A DNA stretch of 20,870 bases, taken from NCBI GenBank assembly GCA_011620465.1, contig WOZC01000131.1:1-20870 (forward strand). The letters run 5' to 3'. The notes beneath the pieces were generated by a model. It saw only the letters and a list, made by a program, of their open reading frames with translations, made no database searches and was not told where the DNA came from. The stretch comes from Anaerolineaceae bacterium (GTDB lineage Bacteria > Chloroflexota > Anaerolineae > Anaerolineales > Anaerolineaceae). Position 1 is the first letter of the stretch; the number at the start of each line of letters is the position of its first letter. The translations under genes and the position numbers were made by a program. Below are positions 7,411 to 13,659 of the stretch, piece by piece.

Positions 7411-7634
7411 GAGAGCAGGCTCCAAATCAGCAAACAGACTCCTGCGATCAGAAGAACCAGCCCCACCCATTGGAATAGCTGGGATTGTTTCACCGTGCGG
7501 CTATGAGATTGATGGACCTGGCTGCCCAGGTCCATTTCAGGTTGATTTTCGGATTTTTCGCCCTGGAGGGCGTACCACCAGGAGCGCTGGCAGTACAGGA
7601 ATGCTCCAAGTTCAGAGGCGCTGATCTTGCGCAT
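7407..7634 (-). CDS. Cas4-like nuclease, N-terminal part with C-terminal membrane helix
   Basis: A 75-residue protein matching the first part of Cas4-like nucleases: SASELGAFLYCQRSWWY (C15 is the first Fe-S cysteine, followed by the typical aromatic/Arg pattern), then GSQVHQSH (H41), equivalent to the GxxxH motif I. It ends in a transmembrane helix (about 54-74) and then stops. The remaining nuclease motifs are in the next gene in another frame. ATG 7634 overlaps the translin stop as TGATG. No Shine-Dalgarno is seen, so reinitiation is likely. The two products probably assemble with their helices paired. A frameshifted single gene is the alternative, but the neat ATGA junction argues against random damage. 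Confidence 0.72.
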   Translation of the reverse strand: MRKISASELGAFLYCQRSWWYALQGEKSENQPEMDLGSQVHQSHSRTVKQSQLFQWVGLVLLIAGVCLLIWSLLS

Positions 7635-8278
7635 CAGCTGACTTGGGCTGAAAGTTGCCTGGATAGCTGATCCAGCTTTTGCGCCAGTTGTGCTTCACGG
7701 TAGGCGACTGTGATATCTGCGCGCGTGCGTTCAATGATCCCACGGGCTAAATCCGTGCGGCGACGCAGCCCTTCGGTGATGGCGTCGGGGTAGTCCATCG
7801 TAACCAACTGGGTGTAAACCTCGTCCATCATGTCCAATAAGCGCTCCACTTCGTCATTGTAGCCAGGACGCAGGAGGTCAAGGCAGCGCCGGCGGAGTTC
7901 ACCGAGCGTCTCAGTGAGACCGTTGAGGTAAGCTGGGTTTTCAGCGTTCAAGTCTTCTGGCGTGGGTAAGGGCAGCCCCAGGATCATAGCAACGGTCAGC
8001 TCAGCTTCGCAATACTCTTTGACCGCATCCTGTGTATAACCGGCGAAGTAAAGATCAGGATGAGCGTCTTTTAATGTCAGGCGCAAATGATTGACCAGTT
8101 CACGCCCCTGTGCTAACTCCTGGCGTGCCTCGGTTTCTTCGTTGCGGTGAATAGCGCGGATTGCCAGCGAGGCATGTTTGATACATTGGCGGGCATCTCG
8201 CAATGCCTCGTCTCGTAACGCGGTTTTGTTTTCAAAATCAGTACGGATATCCTCGCAGATTTTATCCAGTGCTTGCAT
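7634..8278 (-). CDS. Translin-family (COG2178-like) nucleic-acid-binding protein
   Basis: 214 residues, largely alpha-helical. The segment LRDEALRDARQCIKHASLAIRAIHR (about 21-45), the acidic EYCEAELTVAMI (about 88-99) and especially YPDAITEGLRRRTDLARGIIERTRADIT (about 163-190) match prokaryotic translin-family proteins, which are often mis-annotated as haloacid dehalogenases. Translin/TRAX proteins bind single-stranded nucleic acid, and TRAX-type members are RNases that use clustered acidic residues; whether this one cuts is unknown. It starts at ATG 8278, sharing one base with the DUF3467 stop (TAATG), and its own stop shares a base with the nuclease start. This tight packing ties its function to the SSB and nuclease neighbours. 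Confidence 0.8.
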   Translation of the reverse strand: MQALDKICEDIRTDFENKTALRDEALRDARQCIKHASLAIRAIHRNEETEARQELAQGRELVNHLRLTLKDAHPDLYFAGYTQDAVKEYCEAELTVAMILGLPLPTPEDLNAENPAYLNGLTETLGELRRRCLDLLRPGYNDEVERLLDMMDEVYTQLVTMDYPDAITEGLRRRTDLARGIIERTRADITVAYREAQLAQKLDQLSRQLSAQVS

Positions 8279-8598
8279 TACTTTTCACTTTCCGGTTGAT
8301 CGGGGTTATTGCTGCCGCGGAAGAGTTCATCTGCCAGGGTGGAACCATGAGGGACTTTGATTTCCCCGAAATTGTCTTCATAGCGCTTGATGTTTTCATT
8401 CAAGGCGCGCTGTAACATTTTCATTGCCAAAGGTGAAAGGATCAGGCGGGTATTCACTTTAGGGTTGGTCACACCAGGTAGCATGGTCACAAAATCCATT
8501 AAGAATTCTGGAGCGGTATGGGATATATAAGCTACATTGACGTAGCGAGCCTCAAGATCTTCTGGAATCTGAACCTGGATTCGTTTGATATCAGCCAT
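8278..8598 (-). CDS. DUF3467 protein
   Basis: 106 residues with no known biochemical function. The pattern YVNVAYISHTAPEFLMDFVTMLPG, then TRLILSPLAMKMLQRALNENIKRYEDNFGEI is the DUF3467 core. The short, charged C-terminus (SNNPDQPESEK) looks disordered. The start ATG at 8598 is preceded by AGGAGGG, which overlaps the ssb stop codon, so its translation is coupled to ssb. It lies between ssb and the translin gene, suggesting a role in the same nucleic-acid process; that is inference only. Confidence 0.82.
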   Translation of the reverse strand: MADIKRIQVQIPEDLEARYVNVAYISHTAPEFLMDFVTMLPGVTNPKVNTRLILSPLAMKMLQRALNENIKRYEDNFGEIKVPHGSTLADELFRGSNNPDQPESEK

Positions 8599-8607
8599 GC
8601 GTCCCTC

Positions 8608-8994
8608 CTAAAAGGGAATGTCCTCGTCATCGTCCATCGGACCTAAATTCTGGTTGCTTTCTTCGCCCTTGGGGGTCAGGAAGCGCACAGTTTCAGCGGT
8701 GATCTCGTAACTGGCACCCCAGTTGCCGTCTTTACGCTGGAAAACGGTAGGATTACCGCTTGAATCCGGGCGCAAGCGACCTTCGACCAACACTTTTGAA
8801 CCCTTGTGAAGGTATTGATTGCAGCTTTCAGCCTGTTTGCCCCAGACAGTGACGCGGAACCAGGTGGTTTCCTCTTTTTCGCTAAAGCGACGGCTCGTTG
8901 CTACGCTGAAACTGGTAACAGGGTTGCCATCGGGGGTATAGCGCATTTCCGGGTCTCGACCCAGGTTGCCTATGATGATTATTTTCTGATACAT
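8608..8994 (-). CDS. ssb: Single-stranded DNA-binding protein
   Basis: 128-residue OB-fold SSB, which coats ssDNA in replication and repair. Visible signatures are MYQKIIIIGNLGRDPEMRY at the N-terminus, FSVATSRRF and TTWFRVTVWGKQAE in the core, YLHKGSKVLVEGRL, and the acidic C-terminal tip DDDEDIPF that recruits partner proteins. It is shorter than E. coli SSB because the disordered linker is brief. The start is the ATG at 8994, with AAAGGA 7 bases before it; a longer reading from 9174 would add 60 residues unlike any SSB. A possible extended -10 (TGTAAAAT) on the minus strand ends at 9051, giving a leader of about 50 bases. It is the first gene of the five-gene chain. Confidence 0.95.
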   Translation of the reverse strand: MYQKIIIIGNLGRDPEMRYTPDGNPVTSFSVATSRRFSEKEETTWFRVTVWGKQAESCNQYLHKGSKVLVEGRLRPDSSGNPTVFQRKDGNWGASYEITAETVRFLTPKGEESNQNLGPMDDDEDIPF

Positions 8995-9196
8995 GGAATT
9001 TCCTTTCGTGTGTGGTTTTTTGTGTGTTGAGTTAATCGGTTTGTTCCTTAATTTTACATCATTCTCGGGAAATCTCATCAAATGCAGTATGGGTGTTTTG
9101 AAGAACAAGATTCTGAAGATTGCATTAGCGGACCTGACCATAACATCCGTATCTTCTTTGGAATACCCGGTCAATAGTTGGTGTATATGACTCTTC

Positions 9197-9216
9197 TGTC
9201 AATCTTTGTCAATCTT
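9197..9216 (+). repeat. Perfect 10-base tandem repeat at the tRNA promoter
   Basis: TGTCAATCTT occurs twice head to tail (9197-9206 and 9207-9216). The second copy runs into the -35 hexamer TTGACG of the tRNA-Pro promoter. It could be a binding site pair or chance. Confidence 0.6.
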
Positions 9217-9244
9217 GACGCTTTCGCCAAAAATACGATATACT
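9215..9244 (+). promoter_or_regulatory. Promoter of tRNA-Pro
   Basis: TTGACG (9215-9220), an 18-base spacer, and TATACT (9239-9244) match the consensus at 5 of 6 each. The tRNA 5' end is 11 bases after the -10. The downstream GT2 and rnhB genes may be served by read-through. Confidence 0.72.
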
Positions 9245-9254
9245 TCAACCTCGC

Positions 9255-9328
9255 CGGGGTGTAGCGCAGTCGGCTAGCGCGCTGCGTTTGGGACGCAGAG
9301 GTCGACGGTTCGAGTCCGCCCACCCCGA
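9255..9328 (+). tRNA. tRNA-Pro, anticodon TGG
   Basis: A complete 74-base cloverleaf. The acceptor stem CGGGGTG (9255-9261) pairs with CACCCCG (9321-9327), with discriminator A9328. The D-stem is GCGC/GCGC. The anticodon stem is CTGCG/CGCAG with loop TTTGGGA, giving anticodon TGG. The T-loop is TTCGAGT. CCA is not encoded. The T-stem GACGG/CCGCC contains one A-C mismatch (A9305 with C9319). A T5 run follows at 9331-9335. Confidence 0.96.
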
Positions 9329-9359
9329 CCTTTTTCTATAGCTCGGCAAAGCGACAGAC

Positions 9360-10094
9360 GTGAGTACTCCCTTTCTCTCCCTCATCATTCCCGCCCATAA
9401 TGAAGCTGAGCGCCTGCCCCAATCGCTAAACCAAATTCAACAATTCGTCGTACAGCAACCTTTCGAATCAGAGGTACTGGTTATCGAGAATGCCAGCACA
9501 GATGACACGGCTAAGATCGTAGAAGAGCATCAAACTGGTTTCCCGCAATTGAAATTGATCAGGCTCGAGCAGGGGGGCAAAGGCAACGCCATCCGCACTG
9601 GTATGCTCGCTGCCAGTGGGGAGTACCGCTTCATGGCAGATGTCGATTTTTCCATGCCAGTGGAAGAAATTAGCAGATTCTTACCGCCAATGCTCATCCA
9701 ACCCCAGATTGCCATTGCCTCGCGCGAACAGCAGGGCTCAAAACGGATTGGTGAGCCTTTTTACCGCCATTTGATCGGGCGTGTCTTTAACTATTTAGTG
9801 AGACTGCTTGTTCTGCCAGGTTTGCAAGATACGCAGTGCGGATTTAAATGTTTCAGCGCTGAAGCTGTTGAGAAAATCTTCCCAAAACAAACCCTGGAAG
9901 GCTGGAGCTTCGACGTGGAAGTGCTTGCCATAGCCCGGGAGCTTGGATTTGAAGTAGTCGAAGTGCCAATCACCTGGACCTTCCAGGCGGGTTCACGCAT
10001 GAGCATCTTGAGCGACAGCTGGCGGATGTTTAAAGACCTGCTGTTGATCCGTTCCAACAAACGCAAAGGGCTGTACCGTGGCAAAACGCTTTGA
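9360..10094 (+). CDS. Family 2 glycosyltransferase, DPM1/dolichyl-phosphate glucosyltransferase-like
   Basis: Membrane-associated GT-A glycosyltransferase, 244 residues, likely transferring a hexose from a nucleotide sugar to a polyprenyl phosphate. It shows LIIPAHNEAERLPQSL at the N-terminus, EVLVIENASTDDT, GKGNAIRTGML, and the metal-binding DVD in MADVDFSMP, followed by LQDTQCGFKCF and EGWSFDVEVL, all typical of the DPM1/Alg5-like branch. No transmembrane helices are present. The start is GTG at 9360; no Shine-Dalgarno stands out and no ATG is close. It overlaps rnhB by 17 bases, so the two are co-translated. Acceptor and sugar are unknown. Confidence 0.87.
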   Translation: MSTPFLSLIIPAHNEAERLPQSLNQIQQFVVQQPFESEVLVIENASTDDTAKIVEEHQTGFPQLKLIRLEQGGKGNAIRTGMLAASGEYRFMADVDFSMPVEEISRFLPPMLIQPQIAIASREQQGSKRIGEPFYRHLIGRVFNYLVRLLVLPGLQDTQCGFKCFSAEAVEKIFPKQTLEGWSFDVEVLAIARELGFEVVEVPITWTFQAGSRMSILSDSWRMFKDLLLIRSNKRKGLYRGKTL

Positions 10095-10743
10095 CCACAA
10101 TCTGATCCCACCTTACCCCACTCTTGACTTTGAAAAAGCCCAGTGGCAGCAAGGCTGCCAACTTGTCGCCGGACTGGATGAAGCTGGCAGAGGCGCCCTG
10201 GCGGGTCCACTTTATGCTGCCGCGGTCGTCTTACCGTCTGTTGACCCGAAGTTGGAAGAGAAATTGCTGGGCGTGAGGGATTCAAAACAGATGACAGCCT
10301 TTGAACGCGAGCGTATGACCCCAGTGATCAAGACACTTGCTATTGATTTTTCCGTTGCCTGGGTGAACCCGGAAGAAATTGATCAGATAGGGATGGCGAA
10401 GGCGGGCAGGTTGGTCTTCCAACGGGCGATCAGTGGATTGAAACAACCTCCAACACACCTGCTTATCGATTACTTTAAGCTTCCCGAGGTGAAGATCCTT
10501 CAAACCAGCCTGGTCAAAGGTGATCAACGCAGCATGTCAATTGCCTGCGCTTCCGTGCTTGCCAAGCAAGCCCGTGACCAGCTTATGCTTGAAGTGTCAA
10601 TTGATTATCCCAGTTATCACTTTGATCAAAACAAAGGTTACGGCAGTCCGGAACACCTTCAGGTAATCGATGAATTGGGTCTGTGCCCACTGCATCGGCA
10701 CAGTTTTTGCGACCACTTGCTGCAAGGCCGCTTGTTCGATTGA
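10078..10743 (+). CDS. rnhB: Ribonuclease HII
   Basis: Endonuclease removing RNA from RNA-DNA hybrids and single ribonucleotides from DNA, 221 residues. The catalytic set is complete: VAGLDEAGRG (D34, E35), the third Asp in LLIDYF (D131) and the fourth in AKQARDQLM (D167). DSKQM follows the first motif as usual. The GTG start at 10078 lies inside the glycosyltransferase end, with AAGGG seven bases before it. Pairing with the glycosyltransferase is probably only positional. Confidence 0.95.
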   Translation: MAKRFDHNLIPPYPTLDFEKAQWQQGCQLVAGLDEAGRGALAGPLYAAAVVLPSVDPKLEEKLLGVRDSKQMTAFERERMTPVIKTLAIDFSVAWVNPEEIDQIGMAKAGRLVFQRAISGLKQPPTHLLIDYFKLPEVKILQTSLVKGDQRSMSIACASVLAKQARDQLMLEVSIDYPSYHFDQNKGYGSPEHLQVIDELGLCPLHRHSFCDHLLQGRLFD

Positions 10744-10795
10744 GGGCGGAACAGCACGGTCATCGTTTGATATCTTTCTTATTGACATTAATGAC

Positions 10796-10857
10796 GGCGG
10801 AATGAGGTGGGCGAGATATCTGTTCTGACCGAAATTTCGGACCCAGCTCACTCCGCC
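10796..10857. repeat. Long imperfect inverted repeat downstream of rnhB
   Basis: GGCGGAATGAGGTGGG (10796-10811) pairs with CCCAGCTCACTCCGCC (10842-10857) at 14 of 16 positions. The 30-base loop contains a perfect palindrome CCGAAATTTCGG (10829-10840). The right arm TCCGCCCT can instead pair with AGGGCGGA at 10743-10750, directly after the rnhB stop. It lacks a T-run, so it is not a standard intrinsic terminator. Confidence 0.7.
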
Positions 10858-10900
10858 CTATGGCTGTCATTCAAAGCGTTGGCAGCAACACAATATATTT

Positions 10901-11091
10901 CTTTTCGTAGATACCGAGATTGGATGGGTCTTGAACATTGGTTCATCCTATATCCGGTTTCCCATCCAATCCGGCGAATGATAGCGAAGCATGGATCGGT
11001 TTCCGTAGAATTATTGTTTGCCGGATTGAGAGCGCGACAAATTATCGGTAGGCAAAGGTCACTAGCGCTCTCAATCTCGGTCTACGAAAAG
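10901..11091. repeat. Four-way-junction palindromic element, 191 bases
   Basis: Four stems share one pentamer. The outer stem pairs 10901-10922 with 11072-11091: 20 base pairs with a two-base TA bulge at 10912-10913. Arm 1 pairs GATTGGATGGG (10918-10928) with CCCATCCAATC (10961-10971). Arm 2 pairs CAATCCGGC (10967-10975) with GCCGGATTG (11020-11028). Arm 3 pairs GATTGAGAGCGC (11024-11035) with GCGCTCTCAATC (11065-11076). GATTG or CAATC sits at every corner and can pair in two ways, like a branch-migrating Holliday junction. All pairs are Watson-Crick. Function unknown. Confidence 0.8.
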
Positions 11092-11149
11092 ACCTCCATG
11101 AACCCACAGGAGGCGTGATAAAATTAATACATAACGAAAAGGAACCAAA

Positions 11150-11401
11150 ATGACACAACACACCGAACCCAACTTTAGTAAAGAACAACAAATCGCTGGG
11201 CTGATCGAGCAAATTAGCGCCTACATCGAGCAGTTTCACCATGGTTCGGTCGAGTTGATTTCCATCGAGGGAAATGTCATCAATGTACGCCTGGGTGGAG
11301 CTTGCGCTGATTGCGAACTATCAACGCAAACACTGCAGGGTTGGGTAGCCGGCACCATTCGCCAGTTCTTTCCTGATGCTGTCGTTGTTGCTATCGAATA
11401 G
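11150..11401 (+). CDS. NifU-like C-terminal (Nfu-type) Fe-S scaffold protein
   Basis: A small 83-residue Nfu-type protein. Family members bind a 4Fe-4S cluster through a CxxC at a dimer interface and hand it to target proteins. Here the motif is GACADCELSTQTL (C52, C55), preceded by the family's ...VELISIEGNVINVRLGG strand and followed by an amphipathic helix and FPDAVVVA. Good start signals (AAAGGA seven bases before ATG 11150). It ends six bases before the opposing VWA gene. The Fe-S proteins in the window (CDGSH, Cas4-like) are possible clients, but that is speculation. Confidence 0.9.
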   Translation: MTQHTEPNFSKEQQIAGLIEQISAYIEQFHHGSVELISIEGNVINVRLGGACADCELSTQTLQGWVAGTIRQFFPDAVVVAIE

Positions 11402-11407
11402 TCTTTC

Positions 11408-12361
11408 TTAACCCAGTTCCCGATAGGTTGGGGCTGAAGGAGTTTGAATTTCCTTTTGCACTGTCTGGTAAAGCGTCTCGCCGCGCAAATCTTCGATGGT
11501 GTAGCAGACTGCATCCATATCTTCTGCCAGGCGCTGAGCCAATCCGCTGTCAAAAACTTTCTGCTCCATATTGATGACCACGCTGTGGATTTTTTCAGCC
11601 GCAAACATGCAAGCCAGTTCGGAGATTTCTTCTGCCACCGGTCGCCTGGGAACGAGCGGCACGTTGCCAGCACCGTCGGTCAGGACGATCAGCAGCGGTT
11701 GAACATCCGGATGAAGGATTTTTTCGCGCTGCAGGACTTCAAATGCCATCTGAAGTCCAGCAGAGAGGGGTGTTTTCCCGCCTACGGGTATGTTTGCCAA
11801 TGCCCTTTGCGCCAGCAGCACAGAGTTGGTAGGTGCAAGTACCAGGGTAGAGCGATCTTTCTGGAAAACCACCAAACCGACGCGGTCGCGGCGCTGGTAT
11901 GCATCGGTCAACAGCGAAAGAATGGCTGCCTTGGTTGCTTTCATGCGTTCTGCCACTGCCATAGACCAGGAGCCGTCCACCAAGAACAAGATCAAGTTGG
12001 CGGTCTTACGAACGCGCACTTTTTTCTGAAAATCTTCCCTGCGTACGGCGAAGGCAACCTTATGGCTTTCTCTTAAATCTTTGCGCTGGCGTTGGTGCGG
12101 TGCAGCAGCACGAAGCGTGGCATCCAGGGCGACATCGCTACTATCTCGAGGGGAAGGGCGAGCCTGGATGTAGCGCCCACGCTTGGTTTTGGATTTGGTC
12201 TGGGAGCGGCGCCCGCCTTGTTTACGCACCATTTCGTCCAGGGGGGTGTCGAGCTGACGCGGTTCAAAGATTTCACCGGGTTTGATGATTTTGCCGCCCT
12301 CCCACCATTGGGTGTTGAGCTGCACAAAAATATCCTGCCCGGATTCGCCCACGATCGGCAT
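11408..12361 (-). CDS. chlD: ChlD-like VWA domain: C-terminal part of a chelatase medium subunit
   Basis: 317 codons from ATG 12361, encoding the linker and von Willebrand A domain of a magnesium/cobalt chelatase D-type subunit. The linker has IFEPRQLDTP and the basic RRSQTKSKTKRGRY (51-64), then DVALDATLRAAAP (76-88), all hallmarks of fused ChlI-ChlD proteins. The MIDAS metal site is present: D129-x-S131-x-S133, T197 in GGKTP and D229 in LTDG. The ATG at 12361 has no good Shine-Dalgarno. The same frame stays open back to the A9 run at 12418-12426, encoding 19 more residues (SDALTNPEPEEG...). I therefore think this part is mostly made as a 705-residue fusion with the upstream ATPase by -1 frameshifting. 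Which metal is inserted is not evident; no large chelatase subunit is in the window. Confidence 0.86.
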   Translation of the reverse strand: MPIVGESGQDIFVQLNTQWWEGGKIIKPGEIFEPRQLDTPLDEMVRKQGGRRSQTKSKTKRGRYIQARPSPRDSSDVALDATLRAAAPHQRQRKDLRESHKVAFAVRREDFQKKVRVRKTANLILFLVDGSWSMAVAERMKATKAAILSLLTDAYQRRDRVGLVVFQKDRSTLVLAPTNSVLLAQRALANIPVGGKTPLSAGLQMAFEVLQREKILHPDVQPLLIVLTDGAGNVPLVPRRPVAEEISELACMFAAEKIHSVVINMEQKVFDSGLAQRLAEDMDAVCYTIEDLRGETLYQTVQKEIQTPSAPTYRELG

Positions 12362-12382
12362 TTCCGGGTCCCAATTTGAATT

Positions 12383-12437
12383 GCCCTCTTCGGGCTCAGG
12401 ATTGGTTAGCGCGTCACTTTTTTTTTACTGTCGTCCT
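12383..12437 (-). promoter_or_regulatory. Candidate -1 programmed frameshift signal in the chelatase gene
   Basis: On the minus strand the ATPase frame reads AGT AAA AAA AAA GTG ACG CGC TAA. The A9 run (12426-12418) contains the in-frame slippery heptamer A AAA AAA. AGGA (12437-12434), a possible anti-SD stimulator, ends 7 bases before the run. A GCCC-loop-GGGC hairpin (12395-12383) follows 22 bases after it. Slipping one base back enters the VWA frame, which is open through to 11408. Confidence 0.68.
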
Positions 12438-13524
12438 GCGGCTGTTCCTGTTCAGTCGGCTCTTCTTCAGCGGGAGTAAGGATTGTCTGCATCTTCAGGT
12501 CAGCGATTTTGGCATTGAGCATCTCAGCACCGGCTTCGCTCTTTCGGAAAGGTCCCGCCTTCACGCGATGCGGAAGCGCCAGTTCAGCTGCCAGGGCGAT
12601 ATCACGCGGGGTGATACGAGTGCGTCCTTCAAAGGCTGCCTGGGCGCGGGCCGCTTTGAGTATCACCAGGTCCGAACGGTGACCGTCTACCTCCATCGAG
12701 GTGGTCAGGTCAGCGATGATCAGCAGGTCGCGTTGTGTGAATGAAACTTCTTCAACCAGCTGGCGGGCTTGCTCGATTTGACGGGAAAGTTCGAGTTCCT
12801 GGGGTAAAAAGTGCTGGCGGAAGGTCTCTGGGTCGCTCTCAAAAGCGATGTTCCTGCGCATGATTTCAACGCGCTGGGATTTGTCGAGAATACCACGGAT
12901 CTCGACCGAGAAAGCGAAGCGGTCCAATAACTGCGGGCGCAGGTCACCTTCTTCCGGGTTCATTGTGCCTACCAAAATGAAACGGGCGGGATGGCTAAAA
13001 GAAATGCCTTCACGCTCAACCACGTTGACACCCATGGCTGCAGAATCGAGCAGGATATCGACCACATGGTCGTCCAGCAGGTTGACTTCATCAATGTAGA
13101 GCAGTCCACGGTTGGCAGCGGCAAGAACACCCGGTTCAAAATGGCGTTCGCCTTTTTGAATAGCTCGCTCGATATCGAGGGTGCCTATGACGCGATCTTC
13201 AGTGGCGGAGACGGGCAGGTTTACAAAGGGAGTGACATGATGGGCATGAGGCAGAGGATCTTCGCCGGCAACGAAGCGCTCCTGGCATTCAGTACACCAG
13301 GTGGTCGGCTTGGTTGGATCGCAGTTGAAGCGGCAATTTTCGACCACTTCGATAGGGGGCAGCAATGCCGCCAGGGCACGCGCTGCTGTCGATTTGGCTG
13401 TTCCGCGCTCGCCGCGAATGAGGACTCCGCCGATGCGGGGGTCAACAGCGTTGAGGATGAGAGCGCGAACCATGCGCTCCTGCCCAACAAGAGCGGTGAA
13501 GGGAAAGATCACTTTCTGGTTCAT
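12406..13524 (-). CDS. chlD: ChlI-like AAA+ ATPase: N-terminal part / small subunit of a chelatase
   Basis: 372 residues in the zero frame. AAA+ motor of magnesium- or cobalt-chelatase type: Walker A GERGTAKS (38-45), Walker B LLYIDEV (141-147), sensor segment GTMNPEEGDLRPQLLDRF, and the C-terminal helical lid. A four-cysteine knot C64, C68, C77, C80 (CxFNC, WCTEC) is the type found in fused ChlI-ChlD chelatase proteins. The acidic tail EEEPTEQEQPQDDSKKK begins the linker known from fused homologues and is cut off by TAA at 12406, just after an A9 run. The zero-frame product would serve as the small subunit and the shifted one as the medium subunit. AAAGGA lies seven bases before ATG 13524. 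It may serve cobalamin or tetrapyrrole synthesis. Confidence 0.9.
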   Translation of the reverse strand: MNQKVIFPFTALVGQERMVRALILNAVDPRIGGVLIRGERGTAKSTAARALAALLPPIEVVENCRFNCDPTKPTTWCTECQERFVAGEDPLPHAHHVTPFVNLPVSATEDRVIGTLDIERAIQKGERHFEPGVLAAANRGLLYIDEVNLLDDHVVDILLDSAAMGVNVVEREGISFSHPARFILVGTMNPEEGDLRPQLLDRFAFSVEIRGILDKSQRVEIMRRNIAFESDPETFRQHFLPQELELSRQIEQARQLVEEVSFTQRDLLIIADLTTSMEVDGHRSDLVILKAARAQAAFEGRTRITPRDIALAAELALPHRVKAGPFRKSEAGAEMLNAKIADLKMQTILTPAEEEPTEQEQPQDDSKKKVTR

Positions 13525-13546
13525 TTAGTATTCCTTTGCGAGAGAG

Positions 13547-13555
13547 ATTATAGCA
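13547..13555 (-). promoter_or_regulatory. Extended -10 promoter of the chelatase operon
   Basis: TGC followed by TATAAT on the minus strand (13555-13547) is an extended -10 element, which reduces the need for a -35; none is clear. Initiation near 13540 leaves a 15-base leader containing AAAGGA. Confidence 0.6.
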
Positions 13556-13616
13556 CGGTGAAAGATTAATGAGGATTGTCTCTTCGGCATGCTTTGGGAA
13601 AGGTTTTATTGCACAC

Positions 13617-13646
13617 AAAAAAAAGAGAGCCGATCGGCTCTCTTTT
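13617..13646 (-). terminator. Intrinsic terminator of the FMN reductase gene
   Basis: A 26-base perfect palindrome (13621-13646) gives the stem GAGAGCC-GATC-GGCTCTC. On the minus strand it is followed by eight consecutive T (13624-13617). It begins 13 bases after the stop of the reductase. On the plus strand the T-run is only four bases. Confidence 0.9.
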
Positions 13647-13659
13647 GCTGTTCGTAAGT

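Larger units (their letters stand above)
10744..11149. other. Gene-free stretch rich in inverted repeats
   Basis: 406 bases with no convincing gene. It holds an imperfect 16-base inverted repeat (10796-10857) and a four-way-junction palindrome (10901-11091). A small CCTCC/GGAGG hairpin (11093-11113) follows, and then the nifU-like leader with AAAGGA before its ATG. A 103-codon open frame across it (10807-11118) crosses all the palindromes and has no recognisable domain. No T-rich terminator follows rnhB. Confidence 0.7.

Noticed and set aside
6889..7634. CRISPR-Cas adaptation locus suggested by the Cas4-like genes
   Set aside because: No cas1/cas2 or other cas gene and no spaced repeat array in the window; the proteins also have membrane helices unlike standard Cas4.
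8995..9174. 60-residue N-terminal extension of SSB
   Set aside because: The SSB fold begins exactly at ATG 8994, which has AAAGGA before it; the extension has no SSB similarity.
10901..11091. Retron, tmRNA, RNase P or 6S RNA in the gap
   Set aside because: No reverse transcriptase nearby and none of the conserved sequence blocks of these RNAs is present.
10807..11118. 103-codon plus-strand frame in the repeat-rich gap
   Set aside because: Runs through all the palindromes, has no recognisable domain and no Shine-Dalgarno; explained better by non-coding structure.
11444..12076. 210-codon plus-strand frame opposite the VWA gene
   Set aside because: Shadow frame; the minus strand encodes a complete MIDAS domain.
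13621..13646. Perfect 26-base palindrome as a regulator operator
   Set aside because: Followed by eight T on the minus strand just after a stop codon, which is an intrinsic terminator.
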